NCBI RefSeq assembly: GCF_049546785.1
Contig: NZ_JBMWAN010000003.1
Location: 434,001 to 498,000, forward strand
Origin: Nitrospira_D sp035465795
GTDB taxonomy: Bacteria; Nitrospirota; Nitrospiria; Nitrospirales; Nitrospiraceae
Direction: 5' to 3'
Length of the DNA stretch: 64,000 nt
The position numbers and the translations under genes were made by a program. Positions 9,231 through 18,114 of this stretch are shown piece after piece (the stretch's first letter is position 1; the number at the start of each line of letters is the position of its first letter). The notes below the pieces were generated by a model, which saw only the letters and a program-made list of their open reading frames with translations, ran no database searches and was not told the origin of the DNA.

Positions 9231-9989
9231 ATGCTGAGGCTGGTGGGCGTCAAGAAGCGGTTAGGCGGTCAGCCTGTCCTCCAGGGAGTGGACCTCACAA
9301 TCCCTCCGGGGAAGCTGACAACCATTATCGGTCCCAGTGGAGAAGGAAAGAGCGTGTTGCTGAAGCATATGATCGGTTTGCTTCAGCCTGATGAGGGGCA
9401 GGTGTGGGTCGGCGATGTCGATATTTCCCATCTCCATGGCCAGCCGCTTAACGAAGTGCGCAAGCGGTTTGCGATGCTGTTTCAGGGCGCGGCCTTGTTC
9501 GATTCGATGACGGTGTTCGATAATGTGGCGTTCCCGTTGAGGGAAAAGCTGAGGATGAAGGGCCCCGAGGTGGCGGCACGGGTGAACGGCATGCTTGAGC
9601 AGGTGGGGCTGGCCGGAATGGGGCATAAGTTTCCAGCCGAACTCAGCGGAGGGATGAGGAAACGCGCCGGTCTGGCGCGCGCCCTCGTGATGCGTCCGGA
9701 GATTGTGTTGTTCGACGAACCGACGACGGGATTGGATCCGCTCATGGCCAGATCCATCCACGAGCTCATCACCAGCACCCAGCGGACTTTCGGATTTACC
9801 GCGGTGATGGTCAGTCACGAGATTCCCGAGATCTTCGGGATTTCGGATTATGTGGCGATGTTAAAGCGCGGGCGAATTGCAGCCATGGCCCCTGCCGCAG
9901 AATTCCAGCGGACGACCGATCCGGAGATCAGGGAATTCATCTCTGTCGGAGGAGCGGAGGCGGTGTCCGGCGTGTCAGCCGGTCTGTAG
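9231..9989 (+). CDS. mlaF: MlaF-type ABC transporter ATP-binding protein
   Basis: This is the cytoplasmic ATPase that powers the MlaE permease. The 252-residue protein has Walker A GPSGEGKS, the signature LSGGMRKRAGLARAL, Walker B IVLFDEPTTGLDP and the switch histidine in MVSHE. KRAG in place of the common QRVA after the signature is typical of the Mla branch. The start is the ATG at 9231, two bases after the mlaE stop, giving MLRLVGVKKRLGG as expected for the first strand. Confidence 0.94.
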   Translation: MLRLVGVKKRLGGQPVLQGVDLTIPPGKLTTIIGPSGEGKSVLLKHMIGLLQPDEGQVWVGDVDISHLHGQPLNEVRKRFAMLFQGAALFDSMTVFDNVAFPLREKLRMKGPEVAARVNGMLEQVGLAGMGHKFPAELSGGMRKRAGLARALVMRPEIVLFDEPTTGLDPLMARSIHELITSTQRTFGFTAVMVSHEIPEIFGISDYVAMLKRGRIAAMAPAAEFQRTTDPEIREFISVGGAEAVSGVSAGL

Positions 9990-10002
9990 AAGGAGTCTGG
10001 CG

Positions 10003-10446
10003 ATGGAAAGTACGAAGTTGGAATTGGTGGTCGGCGCCTTTGTGCTGGCGGGGATTGTGTGCCTGGGCTACCTCTCCATTAAGCTCGGCAAGCTTGAGGT
10101 CATCGGCGGGGACCTGTACGAGGTCGCGGCGCAATTCAATTCGGCGTCCGGCTTGAAGTCCGGGGCGACGATTGAGATTGCCGGGGTCGAGGTCGGACGG
10201 GTGCGGGGGATTACCCTCAAGGAAGATCGCGCCGTGGTCACGCTTGCCGTGGGAAACGGGGTGAAGCTGTATACGGACACCATCGCCTCGATCAAGACGC
10301 GGGGAATTATCGGCGAGAAGTATCTCTCGCTGTCGCCCGGTGGAGGCGGTGATCCGCTGAAGCCGGGGGATATCATTCGCGATACCGAGTCCGGTCTCGA
10401 CTTGGAGGAATTGGTCAGCCAGTATGTGCACGGGAAAGTGAACTGA
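10003..10446 (+). CDS. mlaD: MlaD-type substrate-binding protein (MCE domain)
   Basis: MlaD anchors in the inner membrane and forms the hexameric MCE ring that passes lipid between permease and periplasmic carrier. The 147-residue protein has one N-terminal membrane helix (residues about 8-25), then a single MCE domain with the signature FNSASGLKSGATIEIAGVEV and TRGIIGEKYLSL. An AAGGAG site lies about 7 bases before the chosen ATG at 10003. The length matches single-MCE MlaD proteins. Confidence 0.93.
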   Translation: MESTKLELVVGAFVLAGIVCLGYLSIKLGKLEVIGGDLYEVAAQFNSASGLKSGATIEIAGVEVGRVRGITLKEDRAVVTLAVGNGVKLYTDTIASIKTRGIIGEKYLSLSPGGGGDPLKPGDIIRDTESGLDLEELVSQYVHGKVN

Positions 10447-10503
10447 TACTGCCTGTGACGTGTCGGGGGATCTGGTGAGGAGGGGCATGATCGGGGGGGG
10501 CGA

Positions 10504-11148
10504 ATGATGAACATGCGAAGTGGACAGCCGGGCGGCAGAGGGATTCGGAGAGTGATGGTCGCGCTTTGTGCCGCAATGCTTTCTGTCGGATTGGGCATCG
10601 GTACCGCGGTGGCGGGGCCGCCGACGGATTCGATGAAGGTCACAATCGACGAAGTGCTCCGGATCGTGCAGGATAAGGAGTTGAAGCAGCCGGCAAAGGC
10701 GGAGGAGCGCCGCTCACGACTGGAGAAAGTGGTGGCCGACCGATTCGATTATCAGGAAATGTCCCGCCGGGCTCTGGGGGCTCCGTGGAATACGTTGTCG
10801 GATCAGGAGAAGCAGGAGTTTGTCACGCTCTTTCGAACGCTCCTGACCAATTCGTATGCGGAAAAAGTGGAGACCTATTCCGGCGAAGGGGTGCAATACC
10901 TCAATGAACGGACGGAAAAAGAATACGCGGAAGTGCGGACGAAAATCTTGTCCGGCAAGACCGAAATCCCGCTGGATTATCGTCTGGTGAATCGGGGCAC
11001 CGAATGGCGGGTCTACGATGTGGTCGTTGACGGGGTGAGTTTGGTCAGCAACTATCGCGGGCAGTTCACGAAGATCATCCGTGCGTCGTCCTATTCCGAT
11101 TTGGTCGATCAACTCCGCAAGAAATCCGATAAGCTCAAAGCCCCGTAA
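10504..11148 (+). CDS. MlaC/HpnM-type periplasmic lipid-binding protein
   Basis: The 214-residue protein has a signal peptide (basic RRVMVALCAAMLSVGLGIGTAVAG) and a Ttg2D/MlaC domain with the typical RRSRLEKVVADRFDYQEMSRRALG and VYDVVVDGVSLVSNYRGQF segments. MlaC shuttles phospholipid across the periplasm. In hopanoid producers a close relative, HpnM, moves hopanoids to the outer membrane. The operon begins with shc and hpnG, so either name is possible; the sequence alone does not decide. It is followed within 22 bases by an outer-membrane barrel gene. Confidence 0.88.
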   Translation: MMNMRSGQPGGRGIRRVMVALCAAMLSVGLGIGTAVAGPPTDSMKVTIDEVLRIVQDKELKQPAKAEERRSRLEKVVADRFDYQEMSRRALGAPWNTLSDQEKQEFVTLFRTLLTNSYAEKVETYSGEGVQYLNERTEKEYAEVRTKILSGKTEIPLDYRLVNRGTEWRVYDVVVDGVSLVSNYRGQFTKIIRASSYSDLVDQLRKKSDKLKAP

Positions 11149-11169
11149 CACCATCCAGGCAAAACGTTC

Positions 11170-12372
11170 ATGTCGGCCCTGTCTCGCGTCCTCATTATCG
11201 TCGGGTGTCTGTGTGCAGGGGCGGGGGCCGCATGCCTTCCTCCCGCGCGGGCGGATACGCAGGTTTTCCCGGTTCCCGCCGTGTCCACGACACGCAACGA
11301 CGGAAACGAGGCGGGTTTGATCATGCCGATCATGCTCACGGATCCGGACGGCGAACTGAAGTATTTGATGGCGCCGATGGTCATTCACAATTCGATTGTC
11401 GGGACGAGGGGGGTGTTTAATCTCTTCCGGTACGAGCCTGGCGGGCGTGAGACGCGTTTTATCGCATCCCTCACGGAGAAGATCGAGCGGAAAATCCTGT
11501 TTTCCTATACCGATCCCGCCTTCAGTAACGGGCGATACTTCCTGCAATTTGGCGGGACGTATTTTAAGAACGCGACCTCGCGGTTTTTCGGGATCGGGCA
11601 GGATTCTGTTGCAGCGGACGAAACCAACTATACGGCGCGAGAATATCGGGCCAACTGGCGGTTCGGGATCTATGTCAACGAAGTGACGCAGATTTCGGTG
11701 GGACAGCGGTTTCGCGATGTGCAGCTGCAGCCAGGGGCGACGGATCTGCCCTATACCGTCGAGCGGTTCGGTGATGTTCCAGGTGTCAACGGGGAATCCA
11801 CCATCATCGGCCATCGGGCGAGTTTCCACTACGACACGCGCAACAATCTCGTGACGCCGACGGATGGCATGGCGGTGACGGCCTATGCGGAGTTAGGTCA
11901 GAACCTCAGGAACGGCGATCATCCGGTGTACTCACGCTATGAGCTTGAGGTGAAGCAGCTGTTCCCCAGCGAATCGAAGCGGGCGATACTGGTGGTTCGG
12001 GCGGACTTGCAGGCGACCATTGGCACCCAGGTGCCGTTTTTTGAGCAGAGTTCGTTGGGGGGGCAGAATAACCTGCGGGGGTTCGGCGTCGATCGCTTTA
12101 TCGACAAACACCTGGTGGCGTTCAGCATCGAAGAGCGGATTCATATCGCCAGGATGAGAGTGGCCGGCGTGATGGCCGATTTCGAAGTGGCGCCGTTCAT
12201 CGATTCGGGACAAGTGTTCGGGGACTTTAAAGACGTGAGCTTTAAGGATTACCGGTTTACGCCGGGTGCAGGGTTCCGGGGGATTGTGCGTCCGAATGTG
12301 GTCGGGCGTGTTGACTATGGCTATAGCCGCGAGGGCGGCGCGGTTTTCGCGGGGCTTGATTTCCCCTATTGA
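11170..12372 (+). CDS. Omp85/BamA-superfamily outer-membrane beta-barrel protein
   Basis: The 400-residue protein has a Sec signal peptide ending near PPARADT and then alternating amphipathic strands of a 16-strand-type barrel. There are no recognisable POTRA domains. The segment SSLGGQNNLRGFGVDRF holds the L6-loop (V/L)RGF motif of the bacterial surface antigen (D15) family. It follows the Mla operon with 21 bases between and may be its outer-membrane partner, but that is inference from position. The role could be lipid or protein insertion; the substrate is unknown. Confidence 0.8.
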   Translation: MSALSRVLIIVGCLCAGAGAACLPPARADTQVFPVPAVSTTRNDGNEAGLIMPIMLTDPDGELKYLMAPMVIHNSIVGTRGVFNLFRYEPGGRETRFIASLTEKIERKILFSYTDPAFSNGRYFLQFGGTYFKNATSRFFGIGQDSVAADETNYTAREYRANWRFGIYVNEVTQISVGQRFRDVQLQPGATDLPYTVERFGDVPGVNGESTIIGHRASFHYDTRNNLVTPTDGMAVTAYAELGQNLRNGDHPVYSRYELEVKQLFPSESKRAILVVRADLQATIGTQVPFFEQSSLGGQNNLRGFGVDRFIDKHLVAFSIEERIHIARMRVAGVMADFEVAPFIDSGQVFGDFKDVSFKDYRFTPGAGFRGIVRPNVVGRVDYGYSREGGAVFAGLDFPY

Positions 12373-13055
12373 TAGATGTGCCGGGTCGTGACCGAAGGCC
12401 TGGCGCGGGTGTCGCTGATCGGCGATCGTTGTGTCGCTGATGTGGTGTGCCGGAGGACATCGAATCGGGTCTCCGCTGAAGGCTTGGGCGTTCAGCCGTC
12501 CGCCACTGTCACCCGATTCATGAATAGAGAAACGTCTGGCGCCCGAAGGGGTGCCGTGGGGGAATCCGAAATGAGTCGTGCCTACGCGAAGAATCGCAGG
12601 AGTTCTGTGCTGCCGGAGGTTTCGGCTCTGTGGCGGTCGAAGGTCTCTGGGTGGAAAATTTCTCGATCGCAGCACAATGTGAGCATGTCTCTTCGCCGGG
12701 CTCTGGAAGAGGGACTCCTGTGCTCGATCGAGGCGTGCCCGAAGTGGTCGGGATTCAGTTATTGGCCCAAGCCCCATCTGTTTTGGGAGGTGCAGGGCGG
12801 TGAGAACGTGGGCTTCATTGCCGGTAGTGCAGGCGACTGTACCCTGTCAACGCCGGTCACCTATCATTTCATTTCGGGTCTAGAGTATGGGAGGGAATAC
12901 AAAATGATGATTGAGCCCGAAGTGCTTGACATGAATGCCACTGTATGTGAGACTGAAATTTAAAGTGGTTGATCTGCGCAAATACCCTGGCAGTCCCTCT
13001 CTGAACAGTGTTCTGTTGAAACCAATCCAGCACGTGAGATAAGGGAGACGCTTCT
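12373..13055. other. 683-base gap between the barrel gene and dxs; doubtful reading frame
   Basis: A frame from ATG 12376 to 12963 stays open for 195 codons. Its product is rich in Arg, Ser and Cys, has no motif I recognise and no ribosome binding site fitted to its start, which lies 4 bases after the previous stop. I treat it as probably non-coding. A TTGACA at 12926-12931 is a possible -35 box for dxs, but no good -10 is found at the right distance. Confidence 0.4.
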
Positions 13056-15005
13056 ATGTCGATCTTGAAGACTATCCAGAGCCCGGACGATCTCAAGCGG
13101 TTGTCGCCCAGTGAGTTTCCCGCCTTGTGCGAGGAAATCCGGGAGCAGATCATCACCACCGTGTCGACTGTCGGAGGGCATCTCGCCTCGAATCTGGGCG
13201 TCGTCGAGCTCACTGTGGCATTGCACTACCTCCTCAAAACACCCACAGACAAGATCGTGTGGGACACCAGCAATCAGGCGTACACACATAAGCTCCTTAC
13301 CGCGCGCCGTGAACAGTTCCATACCTTGCGTCAGTACGGGGGACTCAGCGGCTTCACCAAACGCGAAGAGAGCGAATACGATACGTTTAACGCCGGTCAC
13401 GCGGGAACGGGCGTGTCGGCCGCATTCGGCATGGTCGCAGCCAGGGAGCAGTTGGGACAGAAGCATAAGGTAGTCTGCCTCGTTGGCGACGGAGCGATGA
13501 CCGCCGGTATGACGCTCGAAGGTCTGCATCATGCCGGGGGCATGGGGAAAGATTTCCTGGTGATTTTGAACGACAACCAGATGTCGATTTCCAAAAATGT
13601 CGGGGCGATTTCTGCCTATCTCAGCCGGACCATTACCGGAGAGTTTTACGGAAAGGTGCGTGAAGAGACTGGGCACTTGCTGGCGAAAATCCCGCATATC
13701 GGCCCGGACATGCAGAAACTGGCGCGGCGCGCAGAGGAACTCGCCAAGGGAGCGATTCTTCCGGGATTGCTGTTTGAAGAATTGGGCTTCCAATACAGTG
13801 GACCTATCGACGGCCACAATTTCGAGCATCTGCTCCCCACGCTGGAAAACGTGCTCAAGATGAAGGGGCCGGTGCTGCTGCACGTGATCACGAAGAAGGG
13901 GCTTGGTTATGAGCCGGCCATGAAGAATCCCGTGTGGTTCCATGCCTGCCCCCCCTTCGTGCGTGAGACCGGCGTGCCGGCGAAGAAGGCCGTCCGCCCG
14001 TCCTATACCCAAATTGCCATGGAGTCGCTCACGAAGCTGGCGCGTGAAGATAAGCGGGTGGTGGCGATTACCGCGGCCATGTGCGAAGGGACCGGCCTTA
14101 CGGCGTTTGAAAAGGAATTTCCTGATCGCCTCTACGATGTCGGGATTGCCGAGCAGCATGCGGTGACCTTTGCCGCAGGGCTTGCGACCCAAGGATTGAA
14201 GCCCGTCGTCGCCATGTATTCCACATTCCTGCAGCGGGCCTATGACCAGGTGGTGCATGACGTCGCCACGCAGAATCTGCCGGTCGTGTTCTGCATCGAC
14301 CGCGGCGGGCTGGTGGCGGAGGACGGCACCACGCACCATGGCGCGTTCGATTACGCGTTCCTGCGCCATGCTCCGAACATGACGGTGATGGCTCCGAAGG
14401 ACGAAAACGAATTGCAGCATATGATGAAGACCTGTCTGCAGCATGAGGGACCGGTGTCCCTCCGCTATCCGCGGGGAGTCAGTCTCGGGGTGCAGATTGA
14501 TGCGGCGCCCGCAGCGCTCCCGGTCGGGAAGGGCGAGTTGATGAAGGATGGTTCGGAAGTCGCGATCATCGCCATCGGTGTCTCGGTATGGCAGGCCATG
14601 CAGGCGGCCGAGCGGTTGACTCAGGAAGGCGTATCGACAGCTGTGGTCAACGCCCGGTTCGTGAAGCCGCTGGATCACGAGTTGATTGCGGACGTGGCCA
14701 AGCGAGTCCGGTATGTGGTGACCGTGGAAGAGGGCTGCAAGATGGGCGGCTTCGGTTCGGCGGTCTTGGAGTCGTTGTCCGATGCCGGGATTACCGATGT
14801 GACGACGAAGGTGCTCGGGTTGCCGGATTGGTATATTGAGCAGGGGCCGCAGGATTTGCTGCGTGAGCGGTACGGCCTGACCGCCGAGGGGATTTATCAA
14901 AGCGTGAAAGAACTCATCGGGAAGACTCCGGTTGCGAATCGGGAGCGGTTCAGCGTCGGGTCCGTGATGGACCATCTCCCGCACGGAGATGAACAGGGGA
15001 GCTAG
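13056..15005 (+). CDS. dxs: 1-deoxy-D-xylulose-5-phosphate synthase
   Basis: Dxs condenses pyruvate and glyceraldehyde 3-phosphate with thiamine diphosphate, the first MEP-pathway step. The 649-residue protein has the early motif STVGGHLASNLGVVELTVAL, the thiamine-diphosphate motif from LVGDGAMTAGM to LNDNQMSIS, and the transketolase pyrimidine domain with DVGIAEQHAVTFAAGLA. Arg/Tyr-rich LRYPRG precedes the C-terminal domain. An AAGGGAG site precedes the ATG at 13056. ispG starts right behind its stop, so the two are likely co-transcribed. Confidence 0.97.
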   Translation: MSILKTIQSPDDLKRLSPSEFPALCEEIREQIITTVSTVGGHLASNLGVVELTVALHYLLKTPTDKIVWDTSNQAYTHKLLTARREQFHTLRQYGGLSGFTKREESEYDTFNAGHAGTGVSAAFGMVAAREQLGQKHKVVCLVGDGAMTAGMTLEGLHHAGGMGKDFLVILNDNQMSISKNVGAISAYLSRTITGEFYGKVREETGHLLAKIPHIGPDMQKLARRAEELAKGAILPGLLFEELGFQYSGPIDGHNFEHLLPTLENVLKMKGPVLLHVITKKGLGYEPAMKNPVWFHACPPFVRETGVPAKKAVRPSYTQIAMESLTKLAREDKRVVAITAAMCEGTGLTAFEKEFPDRLYDVGIAEQHAVTFAAGLATQGLKPVVAMYSTFLQRAYDQVVHDVATQNLPVVFCIDRGGLVAEDGTTHHGAFDYAFLRHAPNMTVMAPKDENELQHMMKTCLQHEGPVSLRYPRGVSLGVQIDAAPAALPVGKGELMKDGSEVAIIAIGVSVWQAMQAAERLTQEGVSTAVVNARFVKPLDHELIADVAKRVRYVVTVEEGCKMGGFGSAVLESLSDAGITDVTTKVLGLPDWYIEQGPQDLLRERYGLTAEGIYQSVKELIGKTPVANRERFSVGSVMDHLPHGDEQGS

Positions 15006-15018
15006 GCGGGCTCGGACG

Positions 15019-16203
15019 ATGCACATTTCAAGGCGGAAAACCCGGCAGATTACGGTGGGCACGGTAAAGGTGGGCGGCGATGCGCCGGTCTCCGTGCAGT
15101 CGATGTGTTCGACTGACACGCGCGATGTCGCGGCGACGGTCGAACAGATCCGTCAACTGGAAACCGCCGGGTGTGAAATCATTCGTGTCGCGGTGCCTGA
15201 CGAAGAGGCCGCGAAGGCCCTGCCCAAGATTAAAGCGGCGATGACGGTCCCGCTGATTGCCGACATCCACTTCGATCACCGGCTCGCGCTTCAGGCGGCG
15301 CAGGTGGTGGATTGTGTGCGCATCAATCCGGGGAACATTGGCGCCTGGTGGAAGGTCGAGGAAGTCATCAAGGCCGTCAATGAGCGCGGGATTCCCTTGC
15401 GCGTGGGCGTGAACGGCGGCTCCCTGGAACGACACGTGCTCGAAAAGTATGGTTGGCCTTCACCCGAGGCGCTGACCGAATCGGCCTTAAGCGCGGTTCA
15501 TGCGCTGGAGGATGTCGGCTTCACCAACATGAAGGTGTCGCTCAAAGCCTCGGATGTGCATCACGCGATTGATGCCTATTGGCTGTTTGCCCACCAGTCC
15601 GACTATCCGTTGCATATCGGGATTACCGAAGCCGGTACAGCGATGACCGGAGCCGTGAAGTCTTCCATTGGACTCGGCTACCTCTTGTCCCAGGGTATCG
15701 GGGATACGCTGCGCGTCTCCCTTGCTGCCGATCCGGTGGAAGAGGTGAAGGTCGGTTTTGAGATATTGAAATCGCTGGAGCTACGCCATCGGGGCATCAA
15801 TGTGATTGCGTGTCCGACCTGCGGGCGGGTTGAAATCGATGTAGTCCGGATGGCGAACGAATTGGAAAAGAAGCTGGGGCACATCAAGACCCCGCTCAAC
15901 GTGTCTGTGCTGGGCTGCGTCGTGAATGGCATCGGCGAAGGGAAAGAAGCCGATATCGGCATCGCCGGCGGAGAGGGGAAGGGCATCCTCTTCAAAAAAG
16001 GGAAGCTGGTCAGAAAAGTGCCGATGGAAGAATTGATGGATACCCTCATTCAAGAGGTTGAGCAGCTCGCCAAAGAAAAAGAAGCGGAAGGCAACGGAGC
16101 GGCCGTTGCCCACAACGATGGTGAGTGGGAACCTCTCGTGCCTGAATCAGGCCAGCGCTCGACGCTCGGGAAAGAAATTCCTGTCCTCTCAAATAAACAG
16201 TAA
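15019..16203 (+). CDS. ispG: (E)-4-hydroxy-3-methylbut-2-enyl-diphosphate synthase (IspG/GcpE)
   Basis: IspG converts MEcPP to HMBPP with a 4Fe-4S cluster, the step before IspH. The 394-residue protein shows the N-terminal TIM-barrel part (SVQSMCSTDTRD, LIADIHFDHRLAL, VRINPGNIG). The C-terminal cluster domain has CPTCGR and LGCVVNGIGE. I prefer the ATG at 15019, giving MHISRRKTRQI; an in-frame ATG at 14989 overlaps the end of dxs and would add ten residues. The last ~45 residues are a Glu/Ser-rich tail beyond the catalytic core. Confidence 0.96.
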   Translation: MHISRRKTRQITVGTVKVGGDAPVSVQSMCSTDTRDVAATVEQIRQLETAGCEIIRVAVPDEEAAKALPKIKAAMTVPLIADIHFDHRLALQAAQVVDCVRINPGNIGAWWKVEEVIKAVNERGIPLRVGVNGGSLERHVLEKYGWPSPEALTESALSAVHALEDVGFTNMKVSLKASDVHHAIDAYWLFAHQSDYPLHIGITEAGTAMTGAVKSSIGLGYLLSQGIGDTLRVSLAADPVEEVKVGFEILKSLELRHRGINVIACPTCGRVEIDVVRMANELEKKLGHIKTPLNVSVLGCVVNGIGEGKEADIGIAGGEGKGILFKKGKLVRKVPMEELMDTLIQEVEQLAKEKEAEGNGAAVAHNDGEWEPLVPESGQRSTLGKEIPVLSNKQ

Positions 16204-16244
16204 GTTTTTCCTCCCGCCCCTAGCCTCTTGCCCCTTGCCCGGAC

Positions 16245-16250
16245 TATAAT
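16245..16250 (+). promoter_or_regulatory. -10 box of the tRNA-Cys promoter
   Basis: A perfect TATAAT stands 13 bases before the tRNA, followed by a GC-rich discriminator GCCCCC. The same C-run follows the tRNA-Thr promoter in this window and is the kind of discriminator linked to stringent control. No good -35 box lies at 16-18 bases. Confidence 0.55.
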
Positions 16251-16263
16251 GCCCCCTTCGCGA

Positions 16264-16338
16264 GGCGCCGTACCCAAGTGGTAAGGGAGCAGTCTGCAAA
16301 ACTGCGATGCAGCGGTTCGAACCCGCTCGGCGCCTCCA
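16264..16338 (+). tRNA. tRNA-Cys (GCA)
   Basis: The acceptor stem GGCGCCG (16264-16270) pairs perfectly with CGGCGCC (16328-16334). U73 (16335), the usual discriminator of tRNA-Cys, and an encoded CCA (16336-16338) follow. The anticodon stem GCAGT/ACTGC encloses the loop CTGCAAA with anticodon GCA. The T-loop GGTTCGAACCC is intact. The gene lies between ispG and hpnH. Confidence 0.97.
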
Positions 16339-16605
16339 AACGGAACTCGCTCGACCAGGAGCCTGGAGGATGGTTTCCGGCAAGAGGGGCACGCATTCAG
16401 TGGACGTCTTTTTCGATTGGTCCGCCGACTCAGCATCGTTGCCTCGCCGAACTTCGAGGATCATCAACGAGGCGCCGTTTTTCAGGTCATGGAAAATTGA
16501 CGGGGTCTGGGGTAGATGTTAAAATCTGCCGAAGTTTCTATTGCTTCCATCTCCGGCTATTCTAAATAGCCGTTCACGATACAATTTCATCGGAAGGAGA
16601 GAGGG
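16339..16605. other. Spacer between tRNA-Cys and hpnH, with palindromes
   Basis: I see no gene here. CGAGGCGCCGT at 16468-16478 repeats the first bases of the tRNA region (16261-16271) and is followed by a T-run, so it may form a long-range terminator stem with the tRNA 3' end. CGGCTATT/AATAGCCG at 16554-16561 and 16565-16572 is a perfect 8-bp stem with a 3-base loop, 34 bases before hpnH. It could be an operator or a leader hairpin. Confidence 0.4.
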
Positions 16606-17622
16606 ATGGCCGTACCGCTTTCCCAGATGTATACAGTGTCGAAGTATGTGCTCACCCAGAAATTCAGGGGGGTGAAGCGCTATCCGCTTGTGTTGATGTT
16701 GGAACCGCTGTTCCGCTGCAATTTGGCCTGTGCCGGTTGCGGCAAGATCCAATACCCGGATCATGTCCTCGACAAGCATCTGACGCCCGAGCAGTGCTGG
16801 GCTGCGGCGGAGGAGTGTGGCGCGCCGATCGTCAGCATTCCTGGCGGCGAGCCGCTGATCCATCCGCAGATGGCCAAGATCGTTGGCGGGCTGGTCGCGC
16901 AAAAGCGGTATGTTTATCTTTGCACCAATGCGATTTTGATGGAGCGCAAGCTCGATGAATACAGGCCGTCCCAGTTTCTGACGTTCAGCGTTCATATGGA
17001 CGGATTGCGCGACGAGCACGATCTGGCTGTCTGCCGCGACGGGGTTTATGATGTGGCGGTCAAGGCGATCAAGGCGGCGCTGAAGCGCGGACATCGTGTG
17101 ACGACCAATACGACATTGTTTGATGACGCGAATCCGGAGCGTGTAAGAAAGTTTTTTGATGAAATGATGGCCCTGGGCGTCGAGGGAATGATGATCTCGC
17201 CCGGCTACAGCTATCAGAAGGCCCCGGACCAGCAGCATTTTTTAAAGCGTGAGCGCACGCGGGAATTGTTCTCGCGCATTCTGGGCCGCCCCAAGCGCGG
17301 CTGGCAATTCAATCAGTCTCCGCTGTTTCTTGATTTCCTGATGGGGCGTCGCGAGTATCAGTGCACACCCTGGGGAAACCCGACCTATAACGTGTTCGGC
17401 TGGCAAAAGCCCTGCTACCTGCTGCAGGAGGGCTATACGAAAACCTTCCGCGAGTTGATGGAACTCACCGAGTGGGACAACTACGGGACGGGCCGCAATG
17501 AAAAGTGCGCGGACTGCATGGTCCATTGCGGATATGAGGCGTCGGCTGTCGAGGATACGTTTGGTACGGTGTCGGGGTTCAGCCGGACTGTAAAACTGAC
17601 ACTCCTGCCGACGAGCCGCTAG
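16606..17622 (+). CDS. hpnH: Hopanoid biosynthesis radical SAM protein HpnH
   Basis: HpnH is a radical SAM enzyme that adds the 5'-deoxyadenosyl group to hopene to make adenosylhopane, the precursor of extended C35 hopanoids. The 338-residue protein begins MAVPLSQMYTVSKYV as in the family. It has the cluster motif CNLACAGC with Cys38, Cys42 and Cys45, and C-terminal cysteines in KCADCMVHCGYE. An AAGGAGAGAGGG site precedes the start. HpnG, which acts next in the pathway, is encoded 8 kb upstream with the cyclase. Confidence 0.95.
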   Translation: MAVPLSQMYTVSKYVLTQKFRGVKRYPLVLMLEPLFRCNLACAGCGKIQYPDHVLDKHLTPEQCWAAAEECGAPIVSIPGGEPLIHPQMAKIVGGLVAQKRYVYLCTNAILMERKLDEYRPSQFLTFSVHMDGLRDEHDLAVCRDGVYDVAVKAIKAALKRGHRVTTNTTLFDDANPERVRKFFDEMMALGVEGMMISPGYSYQKAPDQQHFLKRERTRELFSRILGRPKRGWQFNQSPLFLDFLMGRREYQCTPWGNPTYNVFGWQKPCYLLQEGYTKTFRELMELTEWDNYGTGRNEKCADCMVHCGYEASAVEDTFGTVSGFSRTVKLTLLPTSR

Positions 17623-17641
17623 GCGCACCGGCGATATACTC

Positions 17642-18037
17642 ATGACGGACACCAAGACTCACAGCGGATCTATCGGCTCGGGTCCTCTGCAGGGGCGCCG
17701 GTTCAGCCCCCAATCATTCAATGAAACGGTTGAAGCGATCGAGTTAGCGTTCGACTATCGCGGGGATGTGACGGTTGGCCTCAAGTCCGGCGAGCAGGTC
17801 GGCGGCTATCTGTACAATCGTGAGTTGAAGGGGGCTGATTCCAGCTTCGACCTCTTTCCCGCGGACAGCGCCGAGAGCCGGCGAATTCGCTATGATGAAG
17901 TCGCAATGGTGGCATTTTCAGGCGAGGATACGGCATCGGGTAAGTCGTGGGAAAATTGGGTGGCCAAAAAAGAGTCTGAGCGCAAGGCCGAAGCGGACCG
18001 AGTTGCAGCCGACGCGAAAGCGCGTGGCTACCTGTAG
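17642..18037 (+). CDS. Small protein of unknown function, LSm-like core
   Basis: This 131-residue soluble protein has no signal peptide or membrane segment. The middle (FDYRGDVTVGLKSGEQVGGYLYNRE to IRYDEVAMVAFSG) looks like a short five-stranded LSm/SH3-like barrel: 'xGDVTVxLKxGExVxGYL' followed by a conserved IAFSGxDTAxGKSWExWV tail. That reading is my inference; I cannot name the family. It starts 19 bases after hpnH, suggesting co-transcription. The C-terminus is a charged Glu/Lys/Arg helix. Confidence 0.75.
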   Translation: MTDTKTHSGSIGSGPLQGRRFSPQSFNETVEAIELAFDYRGDVTVGLKSGEQVGGYLYNRELKGADSSFDLFPADSAESRRIRYDEVAMVAFSGEDTASGKSWENWVAKKESERKAEADRVAADAKARGYL

Positions 18038-18114
18038 CGGTCAATCTATCGCTCTTCTCTCCTCCTGCAGTTCAAATATTTCCCGCCGGGCGCGTTCACC
18101 TTTCTCGAAGATTC

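Noticed and set aside
12926..12954. TTGACA as a dxs promoter
   Set aside because: No acceptable -10 box at 16-18 bases; GAGACT at 17 bases is a poor match.
12376..12963. 195-codon + strand frame after the barrel gene
   Set aside because: Arg/Ser/Cys-rich composition, no ribosome binding site and no motif. Kept only as a note on the gap.
12960..15119. Reverse-strand frame of 719 codons opposite dxs
   Set aside because: Dxs on the + strand is complete and well conserved; the reverse product has no recognisable motif.
16278..16565. Open frames running through tRNA-Cys
   Set aside because: They overlap a structurally perfect tRNA gene and encode low-complexity sequence.
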